From Cardiocondyla obscurior (lineage: Eukaryota > Arthropoda > Insecta > Hymenoptera > Formicidae), in contig NC_091875.1 of the NCBI RefSeq assembly GCF_019399895.1, positions 2,108,001 through 2,172,000 of the forward strand: a stretch of DNA of 64,000 bases. Direction: 5' to 3'. The notes beneath the pieces are model-generated. The model did no database searches. It was given only the letters and a program-made list of their open reading frames with translations, and had not been told where the DNA came from. Position 1 is the stretch's first letter; every line of letters starts with the position of its first letter. Position numbers and translations under genes: made by a program. Positions 15,760 to 28,242 of the stretch are shown here, piece after piece.

Positions 15760-15938
15760 CTGTAGGTGATAAACGCGAACACCAGGGCGACAAGGGATAG
15801 ACTTCCGCCGAGAACAACGATGAGGCTGAGCACGCCATCCTGGTCGAAGGAACTTGCAAGTCCCGTGGAAACACCATTAGCTAATCCGCCGCTGGGCTGA
15901 GGGAAGCCGTGAATCGCGCCGCTGTATAACGTCTCCAT
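15760..15938 (-). CDS. First coding exon of an unidentified membrane protein (GPCR-like first helix)
   Basis: The exon starts at 15957 after a CTGTTACAG acceptor and ends at 15760 in ACC-TAC-AG before a strong GTAAGC donor. The first ATG in the open frame is at 15938 (GGCGACATGG). It encodes 59 residues plus a split codon. Residues 1-35 are Gly/Ser-rich with no signal peptide. Residues 36-58 form one clear hydrophobic helix, beginning VLSLIVVLGG and ending FAFITY. An N-terminal tail followed by a signal-anchor helix of this type resembles the first transmembrane helix of a family B or adhesion-like receptor, but a single-pass protein is equally possible. I did not find the following exons, which should lie to the left. 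The frame runs back across the junction into the exon ending at 19693, but hits a TAG there with no earlier ATG, so the start at 15938 is favoured. Confidence 0.55.
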
Positions 15939-15957
15939 GTCGCCGTTATGCCAGCAT

Positions 15958-18900
15958 CTGTAACAGAGTGAATCCAATTATTAAATCGAAATACAAATAA
16001 AACGTAAACGATAAAAATGGGCAGGGGAACGGCGATTTAAACATACACAGAAAGAAAATGAGAACGCGGAGACAATTCGCGCCTTCAAATTTTTAATTAC
16101 CGCATACTCAATTAAAGGAAAGAGGAAGATAATAGAAGATAGAAAGCGAATTTAATTAACTGGAATTAAATTAATGCACGCAGCGCGCTGCAAATATTTT
16201 TACCATTTACCCGGGCTCCGATTAAAGCGGAGGACAAATTTAATGAACGCTTCCCGCGACAGTCTCGGCGCCCGTCGCTGCAGATTTTAATTAGCAACGT
16301 AGACCATTAACTCTCCCGCGGCCGCGAATTTTGACAACTCGAAACGCCGGGGACATCAGAGATTACCGCACTCGAGCCTTGTATTATATTCTGCCCGCCG
16401 CTCGCGTTACTGTTATGTGTCTCTAGACGATATCAGAACACAATCCCAAACATAAACCTTTGTCTAGCGCAACGACACCCGTATATCAAGTATACTAATA
16501 TAGGTTCCACTTTCTTGTTGTAGAAATGTAAGATAATTTCAATTACATATAAATATAAAAAAAAAAATAATACAACCACCTATTTAATTATAACGCGATT
16601 GTGTCTCGCACGATTTCAATAAATATAAGAAATTCAAGAGAATATAATTGTGGAAAATAGGTACGGGATATTAAGGTGCATTCTAGCGAGCGACACAGTC
16701 GAAACGGTACGACACAGTGAATCACCCACCCTCCACCCTTGTTTATTTGGCAACGAGGACGAAAATATTCACTGCGTTACACCGTACTGACTTGTGTCGC
16801 TAGCTGGAAGGCACCCATTTTCTTGGCAAAACAACAATAGTCATGTTCCTTGCGCCGCGTCGGGCTTGCATCGTTTTCAGCTTGTGAATTTCGATCAACG
16901 CAATAAAATTAATTACTCCGCGCAATTTTCCACAAATGATTTATCACAGTCACGTAAATCATAAACCACCGAGCTTGTTTTGATTCGTTTTACTGACGCA
17001 TTGTCGGTATAAAATATACATGCTTCTTTTTTTGCGAATAATATCGTTAAAATTGAATAAAAAATAATTGCAAAAATATTGCACGCTTTATTTTAAAAAT
17101 AACATAATCAGACGACGCGTTTCAGCGATATAATTGAAACGGATAATTAAAATCTGCTTAGCAACAAATTAATATTTCTATTTTTCCCGTGAACGTGCAT
17201 GCTTGATTAAACGAAATTAAATTTTATTATCAGAAGTTGACGTAGGATTGTATAATTTATGTAAACGAGAACTTTATTGAAAACATGAGCGTACTGTAAA
17301 ATCGTATACACGATATATTCTATGGCAATGTTTGTCGATTAAATATAATTAACTTGTTAATTGTGATCACATTTACATTGTCAACTTCGGATCACAACGT
17401 ACGGGCAAAAGTATCTGACGTAGGCAGCAAATCGATCAATCCTTCTTATAAACTGTAGCCAGCAAAAGAGATTTTTGCATTGATAATGATACGCCGTATG
17501 CTAATTTCAAAGTTGTTAGCTCAACTATCAAAGTTCTTTATCAACTTGATCATTTCTTCGATTAACAGTCCAAACTTAGTTCAAACATGAATTGCAAATG
17601 TTTCTCTGGGTATTTAAAAAATTTTTTTCTTACTCAGCCATTATCTGGAGTCGTTTGTAATTTTTTTTTTCTTGTTAAAAAATATTATTTGTTAAAGCAA
17701 TTAAGTACGGGTGTTTTAAAAATGTTTGCAAAATATGTTGTTTAATATTTCTACCAAAATCACATCCCGTGCTTTAAACTTTGTATCTTTAACGCTAATT
17801 AGGAAGCGCGAAAAGCTCCGTATGTAACGTAGCTTCTCTTTCTTTACAATACTCTTCACGTAATAACAATTCATCATCCACCATAATACCCCTCTCACGA
17901 CGTCTTCCCCTGGGAAAGCAAGCCGTATAACGATAACAGAGAAAACGTTAACAGGCTTCCGGCCTTTATCCGACATTTACGATGTAAAAGCGCACGATGT
18001 AAAACCACGCTTCCCTCGTTTGTACGAAATTCATTTTAGCACATACAGACGCCCGCGCGTCTGATTAATATTTGCACAATATTTTGTTGCATAACACATT
18101 TCTCTTCTTTCCATTCGCGCTGCTAATAATTTTATAAATAAAAAAAATATAACGCGATTAATACAACTTTTTTTTTTCTCACATTAGACTTTCGAAATTA
18201 ATAAAACTGATATCGTTGAAGGAAAAACTCGTGCTTATTCGTAACGCGTACATTTGGTTTTAGTAAAATATGATTGATGTATTATATTGAATGAAGCGTA
18301 ACGTTTCGTACCACCAAGCACATTTGAAACAAACGTGATCTATGAGCGATCGATCGGCAAGCGCGAAATGGGACATGTCGCGTTAACTGTATCAATCAGC
18401 ACCCGGTTGGCAACTAGTACAACTGCGTGTTGCGCCATAATGTTTAATGGTATTTCGATAATAGTTCCGCATATCGATCCGCGGCGCGCCGGTTATCAAT
18501 CGTATGGTTAAAACATACACCGAAAATACGTGGTAAACGATATCGAGCAACTGTTCTCAAGCCCCGATCGAACGGGAGTTAATATCCCGTGCACCCTTTT
18601 ATTTCGTTCCGGGTCTCGCCATACGCGCTCGCGAGACTTTCCGTGGCATTTTTGGCATTTCGTTCCAATTTGGAGAGCGAATCCTGGCGCGATGGATTGA
18701 CGACGGATGCCGATTTGTTGAACTGTATGATTCGACCTTTCTACGACTGACACGACGGGCTTTTACATCTTTCCTACAACGTACGTGTACATTCCGAATT
18801 TTCAAAATCATATTCTCCGCGCATATCGGGACTAATAAAATACAGTTTAAAAAAAAGTATGGCTTAAACTTCATGAAAAAATATTGCGACAATCTTATTA

Positions 18901-19692
18901 TAAAATCTCTCTGATATTAACTCGCATGAAATTTAGCAAAAAACAATTTAAATTTACTGCTTTTATCGGATATTTGTCACGAAAATGTTATATTATTTCG
19001 AAGCGAGTGTAAACGTTAATTTCCAACGATTGTACTTTAAACAACGATCGACAATTAACGCTGCAATAATTCGAATAAAAATTTTCATTATAAAATATTG
19101 CTTCTCATAAATCTATTAATTTTATTCCGTTTGTTTTACTGGCGCAACTAGTATTTATACTAGAGCTGGGTTTTAGTTACTTGTATGAAACTGATTTCGA
19201 ACGAACTGTTTTCGTTGCCGATGCCTATTGTCCCTTTCTCGTTTCTAAAAACATACGATACAAAAAGAGGTTTGACGAAATCGATTTGAAACGTACAAAT
19301 GAATCTTACAACGATCTAAATCAATGATAATTTACGTATGTACCACAATCGTGTTCACATGTTACACATTAAATATACATAAACGTTAACTAACGATTAA
19401 CGTTGCTATATCTCCAATAAAAATTTTATATCGAAGACCGTAAATACTGCTTTAATTTCGCTCGCTCTGTTGTCTTTTCTGTGCTCGGAAATCACAATAT
19501 TAAAAATTGGTGAAGTGTGCTTCTAAACTCGGCCAAAGGTAAGAGCGCACGCCAATCAAATCCACGATTATCGCAACAGCTGCCAAGTTTTTCTATTAAA
19601 CACAGCTGTTGATGTAGCTCGTTCTTGCAGCGATGTCGATCGTCGAATCGCCGTTTAACTAAAATCGTAATGCCTCGTTAGGAACGACTTAC
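15958..19692 (-). other. Probable intron of the 15.8-20.1 kb minus-strand gene
   Basis: This is the interval between the donor at 19692 (minus-strand AGAG|GTAAGT) and the acceptor before 15957. No coding exon is visible. It is AT-rich and contains the long imperfect inverted repeat at 16675-16815. Confidence 0.5.
16675..16815. repeat. Long imperfect inverted repeat (MITE-like or hairpin-forming)
   Basis: The left arm, 16675-16722, and the right arm, 16767-16815, are reverse complements of each other at about 80 percent by eye. They share the blocks AGCGACACA, ACGGT and CAGTGAAT. A spacer of about 44 bases separates them. The transcript of either strand would fold into a long stem. This looks like a small palindromic mobile element or a hairpin RNA source. 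I see no clear target-site duplication. Confidence 0.7.
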
Positions 19693-20055
19693 CTCTGGTT
19701 CTCGAAGACGTGTCGGTGGAACGGGGGCCGTTCAGCGAATGGACGCGGCTACGTCGCTCCCATTTCGGCGATTGAAATCCATGCGACGAAGCCCAACTGC
19801 TATTCGCGTGCCCGAGCGAAACCGGCACCGGCCGGCACGTCGTAGAACGTTCTCCTTTATCAGTCTATCACTCTGCGACCGCGTCACGATCGTGGACGCC
19901 GAGCCGCGGGTCTGACTTCATCGCGCTCATTTATGCGACTTCGAATCCCACGAGGATCGCGAAGTTCCTCACACCGAGGAGTTTCGTTCCGCAAGAGCGG
20001 CGGTCGCGTGTCTGCAAACATTCCACACAATGAATCGACATAAGAAATTGTAACT
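19693..20055 (-). other. Probable 5' UTR exon with Inr start site
   Basis: On the minus strand a strong donor (AGAG|GTAAGT) ends this exon at 19693. Upstream, at 20052-20057, is TCAGTT, which matches the arthropod initiator motif, so transcription could begin near 20055. The exon joins in phase to the exon starting at 15957. It contains several upstream ATGs (for example near 20023, 19930 and 19782) that open short frames which stop, so the leader would be rich in upstream ORFs. The start site is inferred from motif only. Confidence 0.4.
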
Positions 20056-22427
20056 GAAAAGTTTCGCGGAACGAGTCGTTTTAACATGGCGTCGATCAAG
20101 CGAGTCAAGGTCTCGTCGACGCCGAAATGGCGAAGAAATCACTCGCGGTCAAGTTCAGACCGACGCTATGATTTCGGTTGCCAAAAAATGGCGGCTACTT
20201 CCGCGATTCTTTGTCGAGGGACAAGACCCCTCCCCCCTCCCCCTTCAAAGGTCTCGTTCGACGAGACCGAGTACTCGCCTGAATTGATAGCGATGCGCGA
20301 ATTCTGCGTTGATGCGATCGACTTTTGTCAAACACGGTTACATCCAGCTTTGATATACTTGTGACCGAAGTTCGCGATTCGAATTCTAGCTTTGCGAGAG
20401 AAGAGAGAGAAGAAAGGGGGAGGGGGGGGAAGGGGAGATTTAGATTTCTTACCGTGTTTCTCGTCGTTGTCTTCCAGCGATCGTCGAGATATCTCGCAAG
20501 ATTCCCCAGCTTTCCTCGCTTACCGGTTACCCTTCATCGGCCGTTGAAAGCGTTCTCCTCAATGCGGAATTACGGTCCGCGGCTGCATTCGAGAGCCGAC
20601 CGGCCTGTTGACTCGACTCGACGACTTCACGAGTGAAAATGCGACGGAAAGTTGATGCATACGCGAATGAATCGATTGCAATGTCTGTAGATCGCAGACC
20701 GGGCGGCCGTAACGAAAACGCGGACGCGAATACGGACGCAAATGCGGACGCAACGGGCCGCGGATCACGACTGCTAGGAATCCATCCACACTCCACGAAC
20801 GCGCGCGCGGAACTGCGCCGCGGCCGCGCATGTACGCGCACTACACGCGTCCACGCCGTGAAGTTTGCCCAACACCCGAAAGAAGGTAGCCCTGTGGCTC
20901 GCTCGCGGCGCGATTTTTTCTTGCTTTAAAATTTGCTTTTACATTAAATATCGGAAAAACGTTTGACCCGCTGATTAATTTAATTATTTTCAATTCTCTA
21001 TTGCTGTTTTTTAATTAAAGTTTTTAAATTAAATTCATCATAAATTCTAAAATTGTTGAATAAAAAATGTGTACATAAAATTATTATTTTATTTTAATTC
21101 AATTCAAAGATTTCTTTCTTGAATGGCTATTTATCTTTTATTCGTTCTCGAGATTTATTCAGATTCACGAACTCTTTTGTATCACTTTATTTAACATTTC
21201 TATTAATATCCCATAACGATCGAAATAATTAACAGTTTCTTACAGTTTGAAAACAATTAAATTTCTCGCGATTCTCAGCGTGAAAAAGCACGCTCTCTCG
21301 CGAAATTGCAAAAGTATTACGTAAAAGATCGAGAGATTCTTTCTTCTGGCGTTTCTCCCACGCCGTTCAATTTTCGGTCCGATGCTAACTAAAAGTTTCC
21401 TGCTAAAAAAAAATTAATTATTTCGAGAAATGTATTAAGAAGCATACTTGGCGAAATTACAGAAATGTTACTCAGAAATTCTTCCCGTTTCTTTCGACCC
21501 ACGCTTCTGAAGTTGGACGACAAAGTTTCCTCATTGTAATTGAATTAAGAATTAAAGTTCACCAAAGACGTTGAAACATATTGATAGAAATTTTTCAGAT
21601 GTATTTCCCAGTTAATCGCGTTAACCTGGGAAAGTGTAAGAAATAACAAACGTTCGAAATGGGTCGCGTTTCCGTGCTCGAAAGATTGTGAAAAATTATA
21701 TCGCACGAGATCTATTTAATATACAAAATTTTTGTACGCCATATAGCACAATGTGGCAATAACAATATTTCGTACATGCAAGATAACTCGTCAACAGCAC
21801 GTTGCGAGAGAACATTACCTGACAATGTAAAACCCATCGCAAAATTTCAAATTAGTTTAACTGAGTTTCGCAACTGATATAATTCAGGGTCGATACGTCG
21901 ACTTTTGAAATAATTAAATAACAAAAAATAATTTTAATAGCTTGAAATTTAGAGTAGAGATACTAACTTATATCCTATTAATAGAACAATTGTCGTTTTT
22001 CAGTAAACTAAATAATACAATTACAGATAAAAAAAATCAATAAAATAATAATGGTCCGTTTGCGCATTTAAACGAATCGTATTCCTAACAAAAATATATT
22101 ACAAAATAATTACTCGATGATAAAATTAATACTCATTGATTCATTTGAACTCTCGCTGCAGTACGTATTGGATAACATTTCATAAAAAATACCGAATATA
22201 ATAGATTTAACAATTTCTCGGCGATACAATTAATATTGCGGTCATTCTTTTCTTCGAGTTTTCGATTTTAATTCGTCCATCGATGAATCGTCAATATATC
22301 GGAGACGAATTATAGGAGGAAATGTCTGCCTGTCGTTCACAAGGGCGGAAAATTTGCGGTCACTCGCTCGCTCGCAACGAGCCCAGATTAGATATCCACC
22401 ATGGGGAGAGAAGGTGGACGACCATTG

Positions 22428-22479
22428 AGAGTTATGGTAATGGAACGGAGGTGGATGACCCAATTTCGAAAGGACAAAA
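22428..22479. repeat. Copy A of a diverged direct repeat
   Basis: It aligns to 23330-23380 in the same orientation with about 40 of 52 positions identical by eye. Shared blocks are AATGGAACG, TGGAT and AAAGGACAAA. It lies inside an 87-codon minus-strand open frame (22242-22505) that has no other support. Confidence 0.6.
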
Positions 22480-23329
22480 GGACCATCCTCGTTGCGCCAG
22501 AACAATGTGCCTGGATGTAACAGTATCGTTCAAAAAGATGGGTCTTTGAAGACTATCGATCCAGAGATTTCCAGCCTCTTCGGAAGAAACTAGACGCAGC
22601 TGCAATTAGCATTTAAAATTAATTTTTATTTTTACACAACCAAATAATTTATATAGAAGTCAAAACATAAATAATTCATTTTACACCGTAGTAATTTGTA
22701 ACTTGCAAAGTCTGTACAAAACGAAAATAATTGTTACACTTGCTATCTTAGTTGCGTGAAGGGTTTCACATTAACGAATTATACTTGAGCCCCGTGAGAT
22801 TTATAACCAGCCCCGACACTCCCAGTTGTCGCAGCGTGCGCTTGACAGCGATAACGGTGCACGTTATATTACTTCACCAAGATGGAAAAGTACCCTCAGG
22901 GTGAATCTCAGAGACACAGATATTCCTGTAACGCGCACCTAACATGACCTTTTTATAAAAAAAAAACTAAATTGTAACTTGAATTGAACAATTGTGATAA
23001 CTGACGTAAAATATTATTCTCGTTAAACTAAAACAACTTGATTAATGAGTTAAATTGTAGAATAATTAAATTATTAAAAATAATGGATAAAACTTAAATT
23101 ATTTAACTAAATATTAATTATCAATATATCGTTCATTTATTTAATACAGTGCGATTTAAACGTGTAAAAATATATAATTCAAGCTAAATTAGTATAAACA
23201 TTTATTAACGTGTATTTGATAGTAGAGCATAATTACAGTAACGCATATCTCATTACACAACTGCCTGCCGAGTCTAAAGGTACGATTATCTGATTTCATT
23301 GTACAGGGCGAAGCGATAGTTTAACGTTC

Positions 23330-23380
23330 AGAGTCGTGGGAATGGAACGAAATGGATAACGTAATTTGCAAAGGACAAAG
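23330..23380. repeat. Copy B of a diverged direct repeat
   Basis: This is the partner of 22428-22479, about 900 bases away. The open frame seen around copy A is interrupted here. Confidence 0.6.
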
Positions 23381-23510
23381 TTTTGACAAAGCTACGCTCT
23401 ATTAACTTCAACGAGATATTTCGACGCGGCGTGAAAAAACAGCCGGTGTAAACGATTATAAAATATACAATCATATTTAATATAATCGTTACATATAAAA
23501 AGATATACTT

Positions 23511-23516
23511 TTTATT
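23511..23516 (-). terminator. Candidate poly(A) signal of codanin-1
   Basis: AATAAA on the minus strand, about 190 bases downstream of the codanin-1 stop codon. It is the best placed signal for that transcript. Confidence 0.5.
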
Positions 23517-23707
23517 AATCTACTCATAAAGTATTTGTCCGTGTACACATCCGAAGCAAATTACATTTGTAAAACAAGAATGTTTCATATCGTAATATAC
23601 AATATATATACACCCAAGAAACAATAGCTATATCTACACCGATTCATCTCAACAAAGTTATACTTTCCAATTTTCGTAGTGTTATTAATTACCTACTACG
23701 TGTCAGT

Positions 23708-26700
23708 CTATAGATCGTCATCGACGCCAAACTCAATCTCATGATATGTTTCTGCTATCCAACCAAGCAGGTACTTGACTTTTTCCGTCGCCTCATCATT
23801 GGCTTTGTAATCTTCAATAGCCTCAAATAGGCACTTCGATAACAGTTTTAACAAAGGCTGTGAACAAGTAAATTGATGTTAAGGTCAAACATACAATCAG
23901 TATTAGAAATTTAAAGCAGCATGTTAAAACATATTAAAAATACTTCGTAAAAATATTTCGTATAATTATATACTTTACAATTTAAATCTTTAACTTTTTT
24001 AGTTTAAATGCTATTTATTTATTTATTCCAATGTATCATATTAAATAGTTATACCGCAAATGCACTTACCACAGGCCAGTCTTGCCTAAATAAAGCTACA
24101 CATTGATCACTCAGACTGTCTCCATTGAGTATTTCCGTTTCTAATAATCTCTTCAGAAATTTGCCAAAGACTGGCCACATCGCATCATTCTGCGGTTGCG
24201 TTAGCAGCATAATATTTCTAGAACACAAAATTCTACACATAGGCGAGTCGTTTTCGTCATTTTTTAAATTGTCTGATGACCAAACTTTAATTAATTTGTC
24301 TTGGACCTCTCGTGTAAACAAATCTGTCCTATACGCCACTGAAAATGCGAAATATTAATATAATAGTTGCATAATTTTATCATAACATTTTAGTATTATT
24401 GAACGTACCTAAGAATAGCGCAAAATCGACACTAAGATAATATAAAACTTTTTGTGGACCTGGTAGTAAGTCACCTCTTTGACTAAACGATTGATACAGT
24501 TTGTCTAAAATATCTAATATAGACGATATATTTAAATCTATGCCGTTGTTATCCAACATATGCCATATAAATGCCTATAAATAAAAGCAAACAGAAAATA
24601 TCTAATTATTAACAGTTTAAAATCGTTAATTTTAGAATACATAAATTAAAAAGTTATTAATTTGGAAAAACTTTATAATTATTATAATAAATTCTTTATT
24701 GTATCAAACTTATGAACTCTCACCCGAAGCTCGTCCATTATGACTGTAGGACTAGGAGCATCCATATTGTGATGCTTTTCTTGCTTAGAGTGCACAGGAC
24801 TACTATTCCGAAAGAACCTATTGATTTCAAGTTCCATATCCTTTATAAATAAGGAATCGCTGGCAATATGTGATTGAATCCATTGATTTATTCGTTCCAT
24901 CGCCATTCTAGTCGTAATTTTAATGCACATTTCCTTAACCGCTGTTAGAGAATCCTCTGCCAATAAAGATTCTATCGATGTCGCGACTCGTGTCTCGCAA
25001 ATCGCCGGAATTGTTTTCTCACATTGATCTTTCAATTCTCTTGACGCGTTGTTGGCCAACGTATTTATGTCATCCAAAAGCAAAGCCTAAATACAAACTG
25101 CGATTTAAACGCTTAATCTCTTCCCACATAAAACATAAAATATTTCTGATATAAGCGCGCTGAAGTATCACCTTAAATTCGTTGAAAAAGTTTTTCGATA
25201 ATTCACTCTGTTCATCCGTACTCCTATCAATGTTCTTGCGTTTCAAAATCTTTCTGAAAGAATTTAAATTTGCTTCTCGCGCTGACGCTAAGAGCGTGTT
25301 GCATATATGTTTCACGCAGGTTGACGCAACTCTCTCGGAAACGAAATCGACAGTTTTCCGAGTAGAAGCCGGGTGACCATGGAAAAAGGCTTCTTCCAGT
25401 TGAAACTGCAAAAATAATTTATAAAACGCATAATATTATATTAGTAATGTTAGAAATATAAATATATTAAACAAAAAAAGTACCTCCAAGCGTTTTGCGC
25501 GAGTGGTGCCTCCTAATTTACGTAATTGACTAGTAACGGGTGTAATGTGTTTATTGGAATTGATATTCAAGTTCGTCCCGTTTCCATGAAAAACAGAAAA
25601 TGTCGATTCCGTTCGAGGACAACACATACGCATCGTACGTTCAGTAATTATATCCAATTTGTCGAGACTATTTTTGACGGGAATTGCGCAGTCGACGGAA
25701 TGCGAATTCTTCCTTTTTTCAGAATATTTTTCCAACTGTTTGAGATTTTTTAATTCCTTAATTTTGCAAGTCTTTTGCCAGGTAGTATAGAAATCTCTCG
25801 GAAAATTTGGTAGCTCGAACAACCAACTCAAACTGGATTTGAGGAGCACAGTCGATTGTTGAGAAATAGGGCAATCAGAAGCGGAAAGATCGGTTTGATT
25901 GATAGCGTGATAGATGTAATACAGTAATTCCAAGATCTGCTTATAGTATGGCAGTCGAAGTGACACGACGTCCATCATAGCTAGATATTTTATTACCCAA
26001 GGTATCGTCAGCGACAGTTTGCCCTCGACTATAGCATTTTGAAGACACGATTGTAAATTCAATGATGGTAACACCTAGATGACAATACAAAACGATTATA
26101 CGAGAAAAATTTAAGATGCAACTTTCAACATTAATCACAGTTTGTAAATAACTTACCTTGCTTCTTATTTCTACTTGCATCATTAGAATTTCTTTAGTAG
26201 TATTCGATTCTGATCTATATGGCAATGACACTAAAAGTCCTAATACTTTTGCAAGAAGTCTCAAACTGGCTAAACAAGTAATAAAATTTCGCTGCGTTTG
26301 CTCGTCAACCATTGTCTCTATAAAAAAAAAACCCAAACAATAATATTCATAAAATTTTAAGTAAAATATTAATAATAATTAAATCAATATAAAATTTACC
26401 TGAGTCTTCTATTTCACTATTGGCAAACTGGGTGTCATTCAATTCCATTATCTCATGTACAAAACAATTCTCTAAATGTGTATAAAATATCGGGTTAAAT
26501 GCATGCAATATAAAATCTTTAAAAAACTCCTGTATGCCAGGAAATGAAGGACCAATACTCTGACTTTGAGATGGCAAGGGGGTTACAAATCTTTTACTGA
26601 GCTGTGTCAATTTTTCAGGATTAGTGTGCTTTAAAGCTTTTAAAAAACCTAAGCTCTCATCGTCCATTACACCATCCTGTAATTCACAATTGCTATATTA

Positions 26701-27040
26701 TTAACAAAATAACAGTAATACAATAAAAAAAAAAAAAAATTATTGGATTTAGCCTTACCTGATGTCCATTTTGTATACATGATATTAACAATTGTGATTT
26801 AAATAGCCTAGCAATGTGATAAAAATTACTGCAGTCATTGTGCATTGTCAGCATAGTTCTTATCTTTCCACCCAGTGCAATTTGAAACACCCATCCCGGA
26901 AGCAAATGATTCTCCTGCCACATCCTAAATATGTCGTAAAAGGCATCTCTTTGCTTCTTAAAAGTATGGAATGCAATGACTGACGAAAAATTCTCACGGT
27001 TGTCCGTGTCAATTTGAAAAGACACGTTTAGCTCACCCAT
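23708..27040 (-). CDS. CDAN1: Codanin-1 homologue (9 exons, 830 aa)
   Basis: Codanin-1 is known to bind the histone chaperone ASF1 and restrain histone delivery to chromatin; human mutations cause dyserythropoietic anaemia. Exons on the minus strand: 27040-26759, 26676-26400, 26317-26157, 26074-25484, 25405-25172, 25086-24724, 24574-24409, 24338-24070, 23857-23708. They sum to 2493 bases in one open frame. Matches to the family from memory are the AFHTFKKQRDAFYD block in exon 1, AFFHGHPASTRKTVDF and CVKHI in exon 5, and the C-terminal region with LCSRNIMLL in exon 8. Exon 4 holds a Lys/Ser-rich, probably disordered stretch. The ATG at 27040 has a good context (CACAATGG) and an in-frame TAG 15 bases upstream. 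The protein is shorter than human codanin-1 (about 1,230 aa): roughly the first 350-400 residues have no counterpart, so a further 5' exon may be missing. It is head to head with UBL4A. Confidence 0.87.
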
Positions 27041-28242
27041 TGTGCACGCCAATTTCTACCTAAATTTACAAAAAACAATAAGCATTAAAATGTTACAGAG
27101 AAAATCACAAAAAAAGAACTCTTGCAAGTGACTTTTACAACCTGTTCATTAACTAAAAATCTCGTTACTCCCAGTTAAAAATTAATTAACACTTGACATC
27201 GGAAACGTTAGTCATTCTTGACGTGAAAGTTAAACATTTGGAGCATATCGAAGCAAATGCAGCGTACAAACAATGATTAGAATTTTAATTTAACGAAGAC
27301 ACGACCAACGTTATACAATCTCCAATCGCACATTGAACATTTTTCGGTGCGGGGATCATATTTCCGAGCATATGGTTGTTTCGCATTCTTGTTAACTTTT
27401 CAAAACCGGAACGACCAAATGTGGTTATGTTACATCGAAAATCACCAAGGTCATGAAATCGTCTTCAGCAGATATCTCAAATCGCTGAAGTACATCGCAT
27501 AGTTTTTAGATGACGCTACAAGCTTCCATGAGTACCAATTTCATATTTATCATTCGACGATACTCAAAGTTACAAACGTCAATAAAAAATTAAAATTTAT
27601 GACTATTATGTTCTAAACGCGCATATTTATGAGCTAATCGGAGTAATCTAATAATATTCCCTGACTTCATCTAAAAAACGTCCACTCCACTGTAAGGCTT
27701 CGACATCGACCAGACGATTATCGGGAAAGATGGCGGCACTGTCGGTGTAACCTAAAGTGCGTCCACGTAGGACCGTGGTTGGAGCATTCGGAGCCGTTGG
27801 GGAACAGAGAGAGAGGGGCGCAATTGACAGAAGAGAGACGGATACGGGAACGAAAGGGTGGTTGAAACGGCAAGGACGAGAGAAATTTGCTCAACGGCGG
27901 CGCGATTTCGGGAGGTGACCGGAGTATCATGCGAGTGAGGTGTGCGGATCGCGAAGATTGTCACGAGGCATCGCCATCGATACCAGCCGCGTCGATACCC
28001 ACATCGGGCCCGTTACCGCGGGTGGAGAAAAGAAAGGTGCAGTCGATGACGCCGATGACGCCGTGCCGCTGCGAGACGTGCGTACGCAAAATATAACCTC
28101 TCCGGCGCCAGTAAGATGCGCCAGGCTCCGTTGGTCCAGCCGCAGATACCGCTGTACCGAAAGACTTGATCCCAAGGAGCCGCTACCCTCGTCGCGCCCG
28201 CTCGCTCTACGACTCTCGTTTCCGTGTACTTCGTTGGCCGCC
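27041..28242. promoter_or_regulatory. Shared upstream region of codanin-1 and UBL4A
   Basis: About 1.2 kb separates the two divergent start codons. The codanin side is AT-rich. The UBL4A side, from about 27720, is CpG-rich and open in several frames on both strands, as expected for a promoter and 5' UTR. I see no convincing coding exon for the missing codanin-1 N terminus here. Confidence 0.55.

Larger units (their letters stand above)
20056..23507. other. Intergenic region, CpG-rich then AT-rich
   Basis: From 20056 to about 20930 the sequence is GC- and CpG-rich and open in several frames on both strands, which looks like promoter-type DNA and not coding sequence. From 20930 to 23507 it is AT-rich. 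Two diverged copies of a roughly 50-base repeat lie at 22428-22479 and 23330-23380. I see no supported gene. Confidence 0.5.

Noticed and set aside
27041..27052. Possible codanin-1 start at a TTG four codons upstream of ATG 27040
   Set aside because: Non-ATG starts are rare in animal nuclear genes, and the ATG at 27040 has a good context.
27940..28242. Open frame of 101 codons in phase with, and upstream of, the UBL4A start
   Set aside because: It has no ATG before 28243, and the ubiquitin-like domain starts exactly at that ATG as in other UBL4A proteins. It is best read as 5' UTR.
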